Of a DNA stretch of 64,000 nucleotides, positions 45,224 through 54,357 are shown piece after piece. How positions within the stretch are numbered: the first letter of the stretch is position 1; each line of letters starts with the position of its first letter. Below the pieces are notes generated by a model that saw only the letters and a program-made list of their open reading frames with translations, did no database searches and was not told where the DNA came from. A program made the position numbers and the translations under genes. The stretch comes from Granulicella sp. 5B5. Lineage in GTDB: Bacteria > Acidobacteriota > Terriglobia > Terriglobales > Acidobacteriaceae. The stretch lies in the NCBI RefSeq assembly GCF_014083945.1, contig NZ_CP046444.1:2790001-2854000 (forward strand). The letters are read 5' to 3'.

Positions 45224-45609
45224 CTCTGGCTGCTCCTGTTATCGTTCAAACCGGCATGTCGTTCGGCCGGGATAAGGGTTCTTCGCGTGCAGCGGGTCAT
45301 CCACCGGTTTCACGGCGTCTCCTCGCTACACTTGTTGGGGAAGGCTTAGGCGCGCAGGTTCATGCGTTGTGGCCCCTTCGGTCGCCGAAATTTTCAATAG
45401 TTCGGCACGGTTGGAGATTATCGGCTTCAGAGGCAACACTTGTCAAACAGAATTAATAGGTTGTCATACCGATATTCGCACCCTCAATCCTTCTATCAGC
45501 AGAGGTCTCCATCAGATGCGCCGCGGTGCAAAACGTTCCAACCGCCTGGTTCACTCGTCTGTGAGATTCGCCACAGTCGCGCTCAACCCGAGCATCTACA
45601 CTGTTCACT
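45224..45609. other. 386-base divergent regulatory gap between TonB receptor and glmS
   Basis: No gene is visible. It must hold divergent promoters for the receptor and glmS. A weak candidate for glmS is TTGTCA at 45440-45445 with TCATAC at 45464, but the fit is poor. I find none of the hallmarks of a glmS ribozyme upstream of glmS. Confidence 0.4.
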
Positions 45610-47580
45610 ATGTGTGGAATCGTCGGATACATCGGACCGAAGGCCTGCGTCCCCGTCATCATGGAAGGCCTCGCCCGCCTCGAATACCGCGGCTATGACT
45701 CCGCCGGCATCGCCGTCGCTGGCGGCGGACACCCGCTGCAGCTACGCCGCGCCCCCGGCAAACTCCGCAACCTCGCCGAAATCCTCGCCCAGGACCCTGT
45801 CGAAGGCACCTACGGCATCGGCCATACACGCTGGGCCACGCACGGCCGCCCCACCGAGGAGAACGCGCACCCCCACCGCGACGGCACGGGCACACTCGTC
45901 GTCGTGCACAACGGCATCGTCGAAAACTATCTGCAGCTAAAGAACGCCCTCATCGCCAAGGGCCACAAGTTCCTCTCCGAAACCGACACCGAGATCATCG
46001 CGCACGTCATTCAGGACGAGTTCGAGCTAGCCGCAGCATTGGGTGCCCCATCTTCGCCGACGGCCTCATCGTCGGCTAAGGTGGGTTCGACCACCGAGAC
46101 CACCTCCGCCGACACCGTCGTCACCGCGCCGCAGTCCGCGCTGCCGCTTGAAGAGGCTGTCCGCCGCGCCGTCAAGCGCCTCACCGGGGCCTTCGCCATC
46201 GGCGTCCTCTCCGCCAACGAGCCCGACAAGATGGTCGCCGCGCGCATGGGTCCGCCCATCGTGCTCGGCCTCGGAGAAGGCGAATTTTTTCTCGCCTCCG
46301 ACGTCCCCGGCATTCTCCACCACACCCGCACCATCTACTTCCTCAACGACCACGAGGTCGCCACGCTCACCACCGCTGGCGTCGCGCTCACCGACTTCGA
46401 CGGCGCGCCCAAAACCATGCACCCGCAGCGCATCACCTGGGACCCCATCCAGGCCGAAAAGGCCGGCTACAAGCACTTCATGCTCAAGGAGATCAACGAG
46501 CAGCCCCGCGCCGTCCGCGACACTACCCTCGGCCGCGTCTCGCTCGACTCCGGCCGCGTCTTCCTGCCCGACATGAAGATCACGCCCGAAGAGTTCAAGG
46601 CCGCCACCGGCATCACCATCGCCGCCTGCGGCACCAGCTGGCACGCGGGCCTCGCCGGCAAGTTCATGATCGAGCGCCTCGCACGCCTCCCCGTCGACGT
46701 CGACTACGCCTCCGAGTACCGCTACCGCGACCCCATCCCCAACCCCTCCGAGCTCGGCCTGCTCATCACCCAATCCGGCGAAACCGCCGACACCATCGCC
46801 GCGCAGCACGAGCTCATCGCCAAAGGCTCCAAGACGCTCGCCATCTGCAACGTCGTCGGCAGCGCCGTCACGCGCCTCGCGGCGGGTGTGATTACCACCA
46901 ACGCCGGCCCCGAGATCGGCGTCGCCAGCACCAAAGCCTTCACCGCGCAGCTCACCGCGCTGTTTACGCTGGCGCTGTACCTCGCCCAGGTCCGCGGCAC
47001 CGTCACCTTCGAGCACTCACTCTACCTCGTCGGCGAGCTCGCCAAAATCCCCGGCAAGATCGAAGAGATCCTCCGCACCGTCGACGACCAATGCGCCGAG
47101 CTGGCCAAGTCCTTCTCCACCGCGCGCGACTTCCTCTTCCTCGGCCGCGGCATCCACTACCCCATCGCGCTTGAAGGCGCCCTCAAGCTCAAGGAGATCT
47201 CCTACATCCACGCCGAAGGCTACCCCGCCGGCGAGATGAAGCACGGCCCCAACGCCCTCATCGACGAGACGCTCCCCGTCGTCTGCATCGCCACCCAGGA
47301 CCCCAACGACCCCAGCTCCGTCCTCAAGTACGAGAAAACCCTCTCCAACATCCAGGAAGTCACCGCCCGCAGCGGCCGAGTCATCGCCATCGCCATCGAA
47401 GGCGACACCCACATCGGGCAGCTCGTCGAGCACACCATCTACATCCCCCAGTCGCACGAGCTCTTACTACCCATCCTGGAAGTTGTCCCCCTCCAACTCC
47501 TCGCCTACCACATCGCCGTCCGCCGAGGCTGCGACGTAGATCAGCCTCGGAACCTCGCGAAGAGTGTTACCGTGGAGTAA
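45610..47580 (+). CDS. glmS: Glutamine-fructose-6-phosphate aminotransferase (isomerizing)
   Basis: GlmS makes glucosamine-6-phosphate for peptidoglycan and LPS. The N-terminal amidotransferase begins with the catalytic Cys2 ('CGIVGYIG') and has '[12 protein letters not shown]', '[11 protein letters not shown]' and '[11 protein letters not shown]'. Two SIS domains follow ('GTSWHAG', '[10 protein letters not shown]', '[13 protein letters not shown]', '[20 protein letters not shown]'), ending in '[13 protein letters not shown]'. It has 656 residues against the usual ~605-615. The excess is at about residues 143-174 and is encoded by a family B palindromic repeat inserted in frame. Its 3' end is the classic Tn7-type target region and is followed after 11 bases by an AT-richer accessory gene. 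Confidence 0.95.
   Translation: MCGIVGYIGPKACVPVIMEGLARLEYRGYDSAGIAVAGGGHPLQLRRAPGKLRNLAEILAQDPVEGTYGIGHTRWATHGRPTEENAHPHRDGTGTLVVVHNGIVENYLQLKNALIAKGHKFLSETDTEIIAHVIQDEFELAAALGAPSSPTASSSAKVGSTTETTSADTVVTAPQSALPLEEAVRRAVKRLTGAFAIGVLSANEPDKMVAARMGPPIVLGLGEGEFFLASDVPGILHHTRTIYFLNDHEVATLTTAGVALTDFDGAPKTMHPQRITWDPIQAEKAGYKHFMLKEINEQPRAVRDTTLGRVSLDSGRVFLPDMKITPEEFKAATGITIAACGTSWHAGLAGKFMIERLARLPVDVDYASEYRYRDPIPNPSELGLLITQSGETADTIAAQHELIAKGSKTLAICNVVGSAVTRLAAGVITTNAGPEIGVASTKAFTAQLTALFTLALYLAQVRGTVTFEHSLYLVGELAKIPGKIEEILRTVDDQCAELAKSFSTARDFLFLGRGIHYPIALEGALKLKEISYIHAEGYPAGEMKHGPNALIDETLPVVCIATQDPNDPSSVLKYEKTLSNIQEVTARSGRVIAIAIEGDTHIGQLVEHTIYIPQSHELLLPILEVVPLQLLAYHIAVRRGCDVDQPRNLAKSVTVE
46041..46092 (+). 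repeat. Family B palindromic repeat inside glmS
   Basis: 'gggtgccccatcttc' + stem 'gccgacg-gcctcat-cgtcggc' + 'taaggtgggttcg'. It matches the copy in waaA (5902-5948) in both ends and in the stem-loop position (loop gcttcat there). Translated in frame as '[20 protein letters not shown]'. Confidence 0.75.
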
Positions 47581-47591
47581 CTGGAGCCGAG

Positions 47592-50009
47592 ATGCCTGAG
47601 TACGAGCTAGACAAGCTAGGTTGGTATAACTTTGAAAGGCTTGTGCAGGGACTACTGAAGGCTGAATTTGGAGCTACTGTAGAGTCGACCTCCGGTTATC
47701 AAGATCGCGGTAAGGACGCGTACTGCCCATCCGACCTCAAAACTCGTACAGGGAAATTACAAGGGCCAATAGTTTTCCAAGCGAAATTTGTTCATGCAGC
47801 AAACGCTGTGGGCTCTCGATATTGGCGACTCCTCTTGAGAGCTTGCAAAGCAGAAAGGGAACTTATAGATGAGCGCCAAAGGAATTCGCAATGGGCGCGA
47901 CCGAAGCATTATTTCTTATTGACAAATTGCTTTCTTCAACCCTCGCATCGACAGGTCTTAGCTCGTCTATTCGCTCCGGTCTGCGATGAGGTACATGCTC
48001 TCGGGCAACAGGACATATCCGATCTTCTTGATAACCATTCAAAGATTGCTCAGTTGTATCCTGAAATTCTAAGTTACCGCCATTTGCTAGCGTCGCTCGC
48101 CTCGCAACAGATGCGAGGTTTAGTGGCGAGGAGTGAAGCGGCCATTGAAGAAGCTCGCAATTTGATTCCTATTTTTGCCACGACGTCGGCATATCAAAAG
48201 GCATGGTCGATTCTCCGAAAGTATGACTTTGTGGTTCTCACGGGGCCGCCCGAGATGGGGAAAACGGCCATCGGACGGATGATCGCAATGGCTCAACTGT
48301 CCAATAGTTGGGAAGTCATAGATTGCTTTACACCGGACGATTTGTTTTCGCAGCACGAGCCAGACCGGGATCAAGTGTTTCTTGCAGACGATGCATTTGG
48401 ACGTACGGAGTACGACGCGACCCGGGGGGCCGTTTGGGAAGCACATTTTTCCAAAGTTCGACAGAAAATCGATCGTAGGCACTGGCTGATATGGACTAGT
48501 AGGAAACACATACTCGAAGGTGCGATGCGCCAGATGGATATTCAGGGTGCTGCCAGAGCGTTTCCAAAGCCCGGAGAAGTGATTGTGCAGGCTGATTGGC
48601 TGAGTCCCGAGGAGAAGGGTCAGATTCTCTTCAGGCATTCGATGCACGCGGATTTAGATATCGATGCGAGAAAAATATTAAAGAACAACCTCGCAGAGAT
48701 TATCTACAACACTAAGTTCACACCAGAGAGAATAAGAAGACTCACGTCAGAGGCTCTTCCTCGCTTAGCCGCGGAATCTCGCCAAGGCTTGACCCAAGAG
48801 CAGGTCGCTGAAGCTATCAAATCAGTTTTAGAGCAGCCTACCGAAATGATGGAGAAAGCTTATGCAAAGCTCGAGGAACAACAAAAATGGCTTCTAGTCA
48901 CCCTGCTCGACGAAAGTCGTGTCAATAGTGAGGCAGGCGCCGAGACCGCCTTTAGGGAGATTTCCCCAGTTCCTAATACAAGACCGATAGGTCAACTGCT
49001 TTCTGAGCTTGACGAAGGCTTTATCAGATTGGCGTATAGCAAGAGACCAGAGAACGATTTTTCGCTGAGAAAAGCGCGAGAGATTGATTGGGTTCACCCG
49101 TCCTACAGGGACCTTATCATCGATCAACTCATGAACAATCGAACAATGCGTCTTCGCTATTTGAAAGTTGGAGGATTGAACGCGGTTAACCTAGCAATTT
49201 CCCAAGTTGGCGGCAGCGAAGGCAACCGTAGCTTCCCGCTCTTGCCGGATGAGGAAAGCTGGCTCGTTCTCTCCGAGACGGTTGATCATGCAATTCGCTC
49301 TATGACCGCATTCGAGGTAGACAGACTGCTTACTGCGATTGCAGGTTCGCTCAAAGAGAGCGGTCAATCGAATCCAGGTGTAAGGGACTTCAGTCGAACA
49401 GTTTGCATCGCATTAAAAGCACGTTGGGATGTTCAGAAAAAAAGCTTGAAGTCTTCGATACTAAAGAATTTCTATGAGCTATCAGTTCTTGCAGATACAG
49501 ATGTGCCGTCTCCAGAACTGAGGGATACTTGGAATAAGAGCTGGAGACCGCTGGCAGATGCTCTTTCCGCATACGAGTCTTGGGGAAGGTCATTAGACGG
49601 CGATGTCGCGGCAGAATTTGCGGAAATGCTCGAAGTTTTATATGAGAATGAGCCGCGATTTCTTAAGAGAATCGGATTTGAGACAGAGATAGTTCCAACT
49701 GTTGAAAAATTGATCGGTGTTATCGCCGCTGAAGTTTCGGGTGAGATTGATGAAGATGATCTAGATACTTTAGAATTTGAAGGCCAGCGCATTGAAATGA
49801 TTTCGCGCGCTGCGAGAAGCTTGATCTTTCTACAATCCAAGTTTAATCGGGATCTAAGTGCACTGGCGGATGAAGCAGAATCTCTGGCCCGCCATCTCAG
49901 CTATCGCGTAGACGCAATTAAGGAGTCCGGAGCCGATGACGAAGCACCGGCAGAACCGTCCCGGCAAAGCTTCGATCCACGAGAACTCTTCAGGGAGTTT
50001 CTGTCGTAG
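47592..50009 (+). CDS. Mrr-like nuclease - STAND NTPase protein (putative anti-phage)
   Basis: An 805-residue protein. Residues 1-70 carry a restriction-endonuclease-like core: Glu15 ('YNFERLV'), Asp42 in 'GYQDRGKDAYC', and Gln63/Lys65 in 'IVFQAKF' (the D...QxK pattern of Mrr-type nucleases). After a helical linker comes the P-loop 'GPPEMGKT' at 218-225, a Walker B-like 'DQVFLADDAFG' and sensor 'RHWLIWTSRKHIL', typical of STAND/nSTAND3-type NTPases. The remaining ~400 residues are helical and could be a sensor region. Codon use is visibly AT-richer than the neighbours. It sits 11 bases after glmS with a GGAG box. By analogy to Avs-type STAND proteins, phage sensing that triggers DNA cleavage is inferred, not shown. 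Confidence 0.8.
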   Translation: MPEYELDKLGWYNFERLVQGLLKAEFGATVESTSGYQDRGKDAYCPSDLKTRTGKLQGPIVFQAKFVHAANAVGSRYWRLLLRACKAERELIDERQRNSQWARPKHYFLLTNCFLQPSHRQVLARLFAPVCDEVHALGQQDISDLLDNHSKIAQLYPEILSYRHLLASLASQQMRGLVARSEAAIEEARNLIPIFATTSAYQKAWSILRKYDFVVLTGPPEMGKTAIGRMIAMAQLSNSWEVIDCFTPDDLFSQHEPDRDQVFLADDAFGRTEYDATRGAVWEAHFSKVRQKIDRRHWLIWTSRKHILEGAMRQMDIQGAARAFPKPGEVIVQADWLSPEEKGQILFRHSMHADLDIDARKILKNNLAEIIYNTKFTPERIRRLTSEALPRLAAESRQGLTQEQVAEAIKSVLEQPTEMMEKAYAKLEEQQKWLLVTLLDESRVNSEAGAETAFREISPVPNTRPIGQLLSELDEGFIRLAYSKRPENDFSLRKAREIDWVHPSYRDLIIDQLMNNRTMRLRYLKVGGLNAVNLAISQVGGSEGNRSFPLLPDEESWLVLSETVDHAIRSMTAFEVDRLLTAIAGSLKESGQSNPGVRDFSRTVCIALKARWDVQKKSLKSSILKNFYELSVLADTDVPSPELRDTWNKSWRPLADALSAYESWGRSLDGDVAAEFAEMLEVLYENEPRFLKRIGFETEIVPTVEKLIGVIAAEVSGEIDEDDLDTLEFEGQRIEMISRAARSLIFLQSKFNRDLSALADEAESLARHLSYRVDAIKESGADDEAPAEPSRQSFDPRELFREFLS

Positions 50010-50118
50010 TTCCCTCCCGGGCGGATGTCCCGCACGTAAATTATGCACGCCCCTGACAGTTTCATCGTCATGAGCGGGAACGATGCTGGGCGCGCCCGAA
50101 CGAGTCTACAATCCCCGC

Positions 50119-50562
50119 ATGACACAGTTCGTCGTCAATCAAACCCGTCGCGACCCATACAAGAACTTCAAGTTCCGTCTCAAATGGGACGGCGTCAGCG
50201 TTGCGGGCTTCAACCAGGTCAGCCTCCCTGCACCCTCCACGCCTGCACCCGAAACCCTCAAATCACCCGGCCGCACCAAATACGAAGCCATCACGCTGGA
50301 GCGCGGCGTCACCTACGACACCGGCTTCCAGAACTGGGCGCTCACCCCACCTGCCCCTGGCAACCCCACCCCACCCAACGCCGCAAACCTGCACCGCGAC
50401 CTCACCCTCGAACTCTTCAACGAAGCCAGCGACGTCGCCACCACCTATACCATCCACGGCTCCTGGGTATCGGAGTACCAGGCCCTCCCCAACCTCAACT
50501 CCATCGACAACTCCATCGTCATCCAGCACATCAAGCTCGAAAATGAAGGCTGGACCAAGTAG
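50119..50562 (+). CDS. Phage tail tube protein, gp19-like (orphan)
   Basis: A 147-residue protein of the T4 gp19-like tail tube family: 'DPYKNFKFRLKWDGVSVAGF' at the start, 'YEAITLERGVTYDTGFQNWA' in the middle, and a final 'VIQHIKLENEGWTK'. These features also fit the inner-tube proteins of extracellular contractile injection systems. No sheath, baseplate, spike or ATPase gene is nearby, so it is an orphan. Codon use is GC-rich like the chromosome, unlike the preceding nuclease gene. ATG 50119 is set by the conserved N-terminus. Confidence 0.85.
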   Translation: MTQFVVNQTRRDPYKNFKFRLKWDGVSVAGFNQVSLPAPSTPAPETLKSPGRTKYEAITLERGVTYDTGFQNWALTPPAPGNPTPPNAANLHRDLTLELFNEASDVATTYTIHGSWVSEYQALPNLNSIDNSIVIQHIKLENEGWTK

Positions 50563-50694
50563 CCTCACAACCCTCGGCAGACCCTCTCGACAACGTACTC
50601 ACTGTCAACCCCACAACCTCCCCAACCCCCCGCAACCCCCACAAACCAAACCTCTTACCACCCCGAAACAAAAACACTTTCCCCGTCACCACCT

Positions 50695-50921
50695 TCTATA
50701 CTTAACATAGGGAGAGCCTCAGTTCGGCCAGAGCCGGAATTCTCTCCTACTCCCTATTCCCCACTCCCTACTCCCTGCCTCACCACCCTATCCCCTTTGT
50801 TTCCCATATCATACCCATAACCATATCCAGAATCAGCCACTTACCCCCGGGATCACCCCGTAAGTCGCTGATTCTGCTGGATAGTTCCGCTACATAGGGA
50901 GGGGGGAGGGGTATCCCCGCC
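50695..50921 (+). repeat. Family D repeat, copy D2
   Basis: From 'ttctatacttaacataggga' through tandem 'actccctattcccc' units, 'tgtttcccatatcatacc', the hairpin 'aatcagccacttac ... gtaagtcgctgatt' and 'gctacatagggagg'. Nearly the whole length returns inverted at 57107-57336 (D3), and the last 130 bases at 12901-13031 (D1). The gap 50563-51008 has no gene; upstream of D2 it is C/A-rich low-complexity sequence. Confidence 0.87.
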
Positions 50922-51008
50922 ACACACCCATCCGTTTGCGCAAAGCAGGGAACCACACACTCACCTCGCACGTATCTCCTCTCGATTCGCAAGTCGAAGG
51001 AGACCCTC

Positions 51009-51824
51009 ATGCGCCTGAACACCCTCATCGCCAGCGCCGCCCTGTGCGCAGCTGCCACGCTCCCAATCCACGCTCAGTCCTTCGCTACGCATCCCTGCAA
51101 CGGCGACGATAACGGCGATCACACCTTCTTCAGCCACTTCATGGGCGGCGAGCAGGCCTGCGAAGTCCGCACCACCACCTTCCCCCTCGTCGGCGGACAC
51201 CTCAACGTCAAGGACCAGAACGGCAGCATCGACGTCATCGGTGAAGACCGCCAGGACATAGCGCTCGAAGCCCGCGTCGGTGCCCGCGCCGGCAGCGCCT
51301 CTGAAGCCGCCTCCATCCTCCACGAGATCACCATCGACACTGGCGGAACGGTCGAGGCGCACGGCCCGCGCAACTACGGCAACCGCAACTGGTCTGTCAG
51401 CTACAGGCTCCGCGTCCCGCATCGCCTCGCCGCCGAGTTCCACACCATGAATGGCAGCCTCTCACTGGCCGCGCTCAACGGTGAGATCCGCGGCGAGACC
51501 ACCAACGGCAGCGTCCACTTCGACAACCTCGCCGGCGACGTCCACCTCTCCACCACCAACGGCAGCATCCAGGCCAGGCTCGACGGCTCCGGCTGGCAGG
51601 GACCGGGCCTCACCGCCGGCACCACCAACGGCGCCATCAACGTCTCCGTCCCCGCGCACTACTCCGCGCACCTGGTCGCCAGCACCACCAACGGGGGCAC
51701 CCACGTCGACGTCCCCGGCGCCGACCCGTCCGGGGTACACCGCCGCTCCATCGACACCAACCTCGGCTCAGGGGGTGCCACCCTCAGCTTCGAAACCACC
51801 AACGGCGGCATCTCCATCAACTAG
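51009..51824 (+). CDS. Secreted DUF4097-like beta-helix protein
   Basis: A 271-residue secreted protein with signal peptide MRLNTLIASAALCAAATLPI ending at HAQS. The mature part consists of repeated strands with the unit TTNGxI/V: 'FHTMNGSLSLAALNGEIRGE', 'TTNGSVHFDNLAGDVHLST', 'TTNGSIQARL', 'TTNGAINVSV', 'TTNGGTHVDV', 'TTNGGISIN'. This is the DUF4097 (adhesin-like) right-handed beta-helix pattern. A strong AAGGAG box lies 6 bases before the ATG. A cell-surface or periplasmic role is inferred; many acidobacterial genomes carry such proteins of unknown function. Confidence 0.82.
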   Translation: MRLNTLIASAALCAAATLPIHAQSFATHPCNGDDNGDHTFFSHFMGGEQACEVRTTTFPLVGGHLNVKDQNGSIDVIGEDRQDIALEARVGARAGSASEAASILHEITIDTGGTVEAHGPRNYGNRNWSVSYRLRVPHRLAAEFHTMNGSLSLAALNGEIRGETTNGSVHFDNLAGDVHLSTTNGSIQARLDGSGWQGPGLTAGTTNGAINVSVPAHYSAHLVASTTNGGTHVDVPGADPSGVHRRSIDTNLGSGGATLSFETTNGGISIN

Positions 51825-51890
51825 CCGCACCCCTATGCATGATTGCAATTCACCGATGCCCGTTTATGGTGCAGTTTTGCAGAGGGATAG

Positions 51891-51967
51891 GATCTCCACA
51901 AGTCCGGCCCTAACCCTTATCCCCTGAAGACTTTCGATCAAAAAGTCACCGGGGGGAGGGGTGGGGG
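51891..51967 (+). repeat. Family E repeat, copy 2
   Basis: 'ctccacaagtccggccctaa' ... 'tttcgatcaaaaagtcaccg' followed by a G-rich run; diverged match to 46-131. It overlaps the end of the minus-strand coaE gene. Confidence 0.6.
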
Positions 51968-52605
51968 GTAGAGATCAAATCCAGCCAAACTTTGTCCACC
52001 TGAGCCTCCAGCGCGTTGAGCGAGCCATCATTGCGCACGACCAGACACTCAGCCGCATGGCTCTCAGTCCCCTGTAGGGCCAGCCTGCGCCGCGCATCGG
52101 CCTCCACCGCCGCCCGCTCCTCCGCGGAGAGTGCACGCCCCCCCGCCACCCTCTCCACAAACCGCGAAATCTTCGCCTCATCCGGCGCAATCACCAGCAG
52201 AATCCGGTCAAACCGTTCGCGACGTTCTGCTTCCGTTTGCCCATAAGCCGAGAAGATCAGCGCAGACTCCACAACAACGATCTTGTCAGTCCCAGTAAAC
52301 ATCGCAACCTGCTTCGCCTGCTCCGCAAGCACCCTTGGATGCACAATCGCGTTCAGCTCCACAACACGCGGCGAAGCAGGATCAAACGCTATCGCCGCAA
52401 GCTTGCGCCGATCCAACGTTCCATCCGCAGCGACGACCTCGCGGCCGAAGTGCGCCACGATTGACTGGTAGACCGCTTCGCCGGGTTGCATCATCGCCCG
52501 CGCAGCCTCATCGGACGAGAGCACGACAGCTCCACGTGCCGCGAGCATCGCTGCAACCGTCGACTTGCCACTGCCGAGATCACCCGTAAGCCCAACGCGC
52601 AGCAT
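51946..52605 (-). CDS. coaE: Dephospho-CoA kinase
   Basis: A 219-residue CoaE, last step of coenzyme A synthesis. Walker A 'GDLGSGKSTVAAML' is at residues 8-21; 'VVLSSDEAARAMM', 'VVELNAIVHPRV', 'VVVESALIFSAYGQ' and 'RILLVIAPDE' follow, though the usual VPLL/DxD substrate loops are slightly changed (ESALIFSAYG for the common DIPLLFE). The final ~15 residues run into a G-rich repeat and are probably not conserved. It lies 6 bases after folD and is co-transcribed. Confidence 0.92.
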   Translation of the reverse strand: MLRVGLTGDLGSGKSTVAAMLAARGAVVLSSDEAARAMMQPGEAVYQSIVAHFGREVVAADGTLDRRKLAAIAFDPASPRVVELNAIVHPRVLAEQAKQVAMFTGTDKIVVVESALIFSAYGQTEAERRERFDRILLVIAPDEAKISRFVERVAGGRALSAEERAAVEADARRRLALQGTESHAAECLVVRNDGSLNALEAQVDKVWLDLISTPHPSPR

Positions 52606-52611
52606 CGTTGT

Positions 52612-53550
52612 CTAGCCCTTACGCCGCAGCTTGGCAGCCTTCACCGTGTTGGACATCAGCATGGCAATCGTCAGCGCACCAACGCCACCTGGAACAGGTG
52701 TGAACGCCCCCGAGATGGCAAATGCCGCTGGATCGACATCGCCGACGATGGTCGACCCACGCTTCTCGAACCCCTCGCGCCGCTTGGCGTTGCCCGGGAA
52801 GAAACGTTCGACCTCGGCCTCTGTAGTAATCCGATTGATGCCGACGTCGATGATGGTCGCGCCCGGACGAACCATCTCGGGCGTGACATACCCAGGTCTG
52901 CCGATTGCCGCCACCAGAATGTCAGCCTCGCGTGTGATTGTTGCCAGATCGCGGGTGCGGGAGTGACAGATCGTCACAGTCGCGCTCTCGTTGATGAGCA
53001 TGGATGCAACCGGTTTGCCCACGATGTTCGATCTCCCAATGACGACCGCGCGCTGACCTGACATCGGAATATTGCTGCGCTTGAGGATCTCGATGATGCC
53101 TGCAGGCGTGCAAGGCGCAAGCACCTCGTTCGGCGCAGCGCCACTGAGCAAACGGCCAGCGTTGATGGGATGGAAACCATCGACGTCCTTCTCCGGAAGC
53201 ACAGCATCGAGCAGCTGGTTCGTGTCTACATGGTCTGGCAGTGGTAGCTGGATCAGGATGCCATCGATGTCGTCCCGCTTGTTGAGAGCATCGACCATCG
53301 CCAGCAGCTCTTCGGTGGTCGAACTCGCCGGTGGAGTGAGCATTTCGGAGTAGATGCCCAGTTCACCGCAGGTCTTCACCTTGCTGCGTACATAGATCTG
53401 CGAGGCCGGCACCTCGCCGACCAGAATGACTGCCAAGCCTGGTGTATAGCCCTTTGTGCGCGCTGCAGCCACCTCTTGCGCTACTTCAGCTTTGATCTCT
53501 GCGGCGATGGCTACGCCGTCCAATACTCGCGGGTTTCCCTCAACATGCAT
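52612..53550 (-). CDS. folD: Methylenetetrahydrofolate dehydrogenase / cyclohydrolase
   Basis: A 312-residue FolD, interconverting one-carbon folates. 'LAVILVGEVPASQIYVRSKV' contains the catalytic Lys block (YVxxK), 'DGILIQLPLPDHVD' the folate pocket, 'PEKDVDGFHPINAGRL' the signature, and 'RAVVIGRSNIVGKPVASMLI' the NADP-binding loop. The C-terminus 'PVPGGVGALTIAMLMSNTVK' is complete. Slightly longer than the common 280-300. Its product supplies, among others, the folate used by TrmFO elsewhere in this window. Confidence 0.95.
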   Translation of the reverse strand: MHVEGNPRVLDGVAIAAEIKAEVAQEVAAARTKGYTPGLAVILVGEVPASQIYVRSKVKTCGELGIYSEMLTPPASSTTEELLAMVDALNKRDDIDGILIQLPLPDHVDTNQLLDAVLPEKDVDGFHPINAGRLLSGAAPNEVLAPCTPAGIIEILKRSNIPMSGQRAVVIGRSNIVGKPVASMLINESATVTICHSRTRDLATITREADILVAAIGRPGYVTPEMVRPGATIIDVGINRITTEAEVERFFPGNAKRREGFEKRGSTIVGDVDPAAFAISGAFTPVPGGVGALTIAMLMSNTVKAAKLRRKG

Positions 53551-53740
53551 GCTTCCAGCATATCGTGCCGTGAGCTGCTGGTGCGGGTGACGTAGTAAAG
53601 CCGATCTGTCGATAAATAATCACAAGGTTTTGATAGGTCGCATCGTTCGTATCCAGATCACAACCATTTACACCTCAGACATCTCTATATTCTTCCGTTT
53701 GTGCAGCACAATCTATGCGAAGTGAAGTGAGGACCAACAC

Positions 53741-53996
53741 ATGACCGACCCCGAGATGTGAGCTATATAGAGAGGTTCACGCCGAAAGATTTGGCGGAGT
53801 TACGCGATCGGCTAGCGGATTCCAGCATTGATTCTTTTCAGGCAGCAGAGATTGTTGCAAGCTTCCTGAGCGGTCGTGGCTATGGGGTATCCAATTCATG
53901 AGGTACGACTCGCAATCATGCGGATCGATACTTCCCATTGCACCGTGGAACGGATGCAGGCTGAACTGGAGCGCGTGGCGAGGGTGATGTAGGCTC
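53741..53996 (+). pseudogene. Small gene with frameshifts (hypothetical)
   Basis: No intact gene is present in the 460-base gap 53551-54010, but a coherent peptide can be read with frame changes. ATG 53741 (after a GTGAGG box) opens MTDPEM; from 53758 a second frame gives 'SYIERFTPKDLAELRDRLAD' 'SSIDSFQAAEIVASFLSGRG'; after the GGGG run at 53884-53887 a third frame continues 'YPIHEVRLAIMRIDTSHCTV' 'ERMQAELERVARVM' to a stop. Removing one G joins the last two into an ~78-residue helical protein. No family recognised; it could also be a chance reading. Confidence 0.4.
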
Positions 53997-54010
53997 CGCC
54001 GTCCGGCCAA

Positions 54011-54310
54011 CTACTGGGCGAGTTCGCCTTCAGGTTCGTCTGTCGGTGAATCGATCTCAGCCTGAAAGCCTTCGAGCAGGCGCTCGAGGAACGCGTCCTG
54101 ATCGAGGTCTTTCTTCTGCATCGACTCGGCGAGAACGATGTGTCTGGCCAGATCTGCCAAAACGATTCCCCAGGCAAAGGGGTCTTCCCATGTGCCGGAG
54201 CGGAGGCTGACATGCTGCCCCTGTTCAGCTATCCAGACGCGGAGCAACTCGAAGGAGGCGTGGTCGCGTGTTGCAGCTGGAGGGGGATCGAGGAACTTCT
54301 GCGCTGACAT
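54011..54310 (-). CDS. DUF5076-like small protein
   Basis: A 99-residue acidic protein. 'ATRDHASFELLRVWIAEQGQ' followed by 'HVSLRSGTWEDPFAWGIVLA' and 'DLARHIVLAESMQKKDLDQD' matches the DUF5076 layout as I know it (short helical proteins often of ~90-100 residues). Function unknown. It begins 47 bases downstream of the plsX stop on the same strand and may be the end of the DUF177-rpmF-plsX transcript. Confidence 0.72.
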   Translation of the reverse strand: MSAQKFLDPPPAATRDHASFELLRVWIAEQGQHVSLRSGTWEDPFAWGIVLADLARHIVLAESMQKKDLDQDAFLERLLEGFQAEIDSPTDEPEGELAQ

Positions 54311-54357
54311 GGCTCGGTTCTCCTGGTGAAGCTGGCGGCTACCACTATGTTAAGCCT

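Noticed and set aside
45224-45609. glmS ribozyme/riboswitch upstream of glmS
   Set aside because: No recognisable ribozyme core near the start codon, and the leader shows no conserved pairing I could identify.
47581-50009. A Tn7-like transposon at the glmS end
   Set aside because: No tnsA-E-like genes or obvious terminal repeats are visible; only the target-site logic fits, so no transposon is annotated.
50119-50562. Prophage
   Set aside because: Only one tail-type gene is present; no integrase, capsid, terminase or lysis genes.
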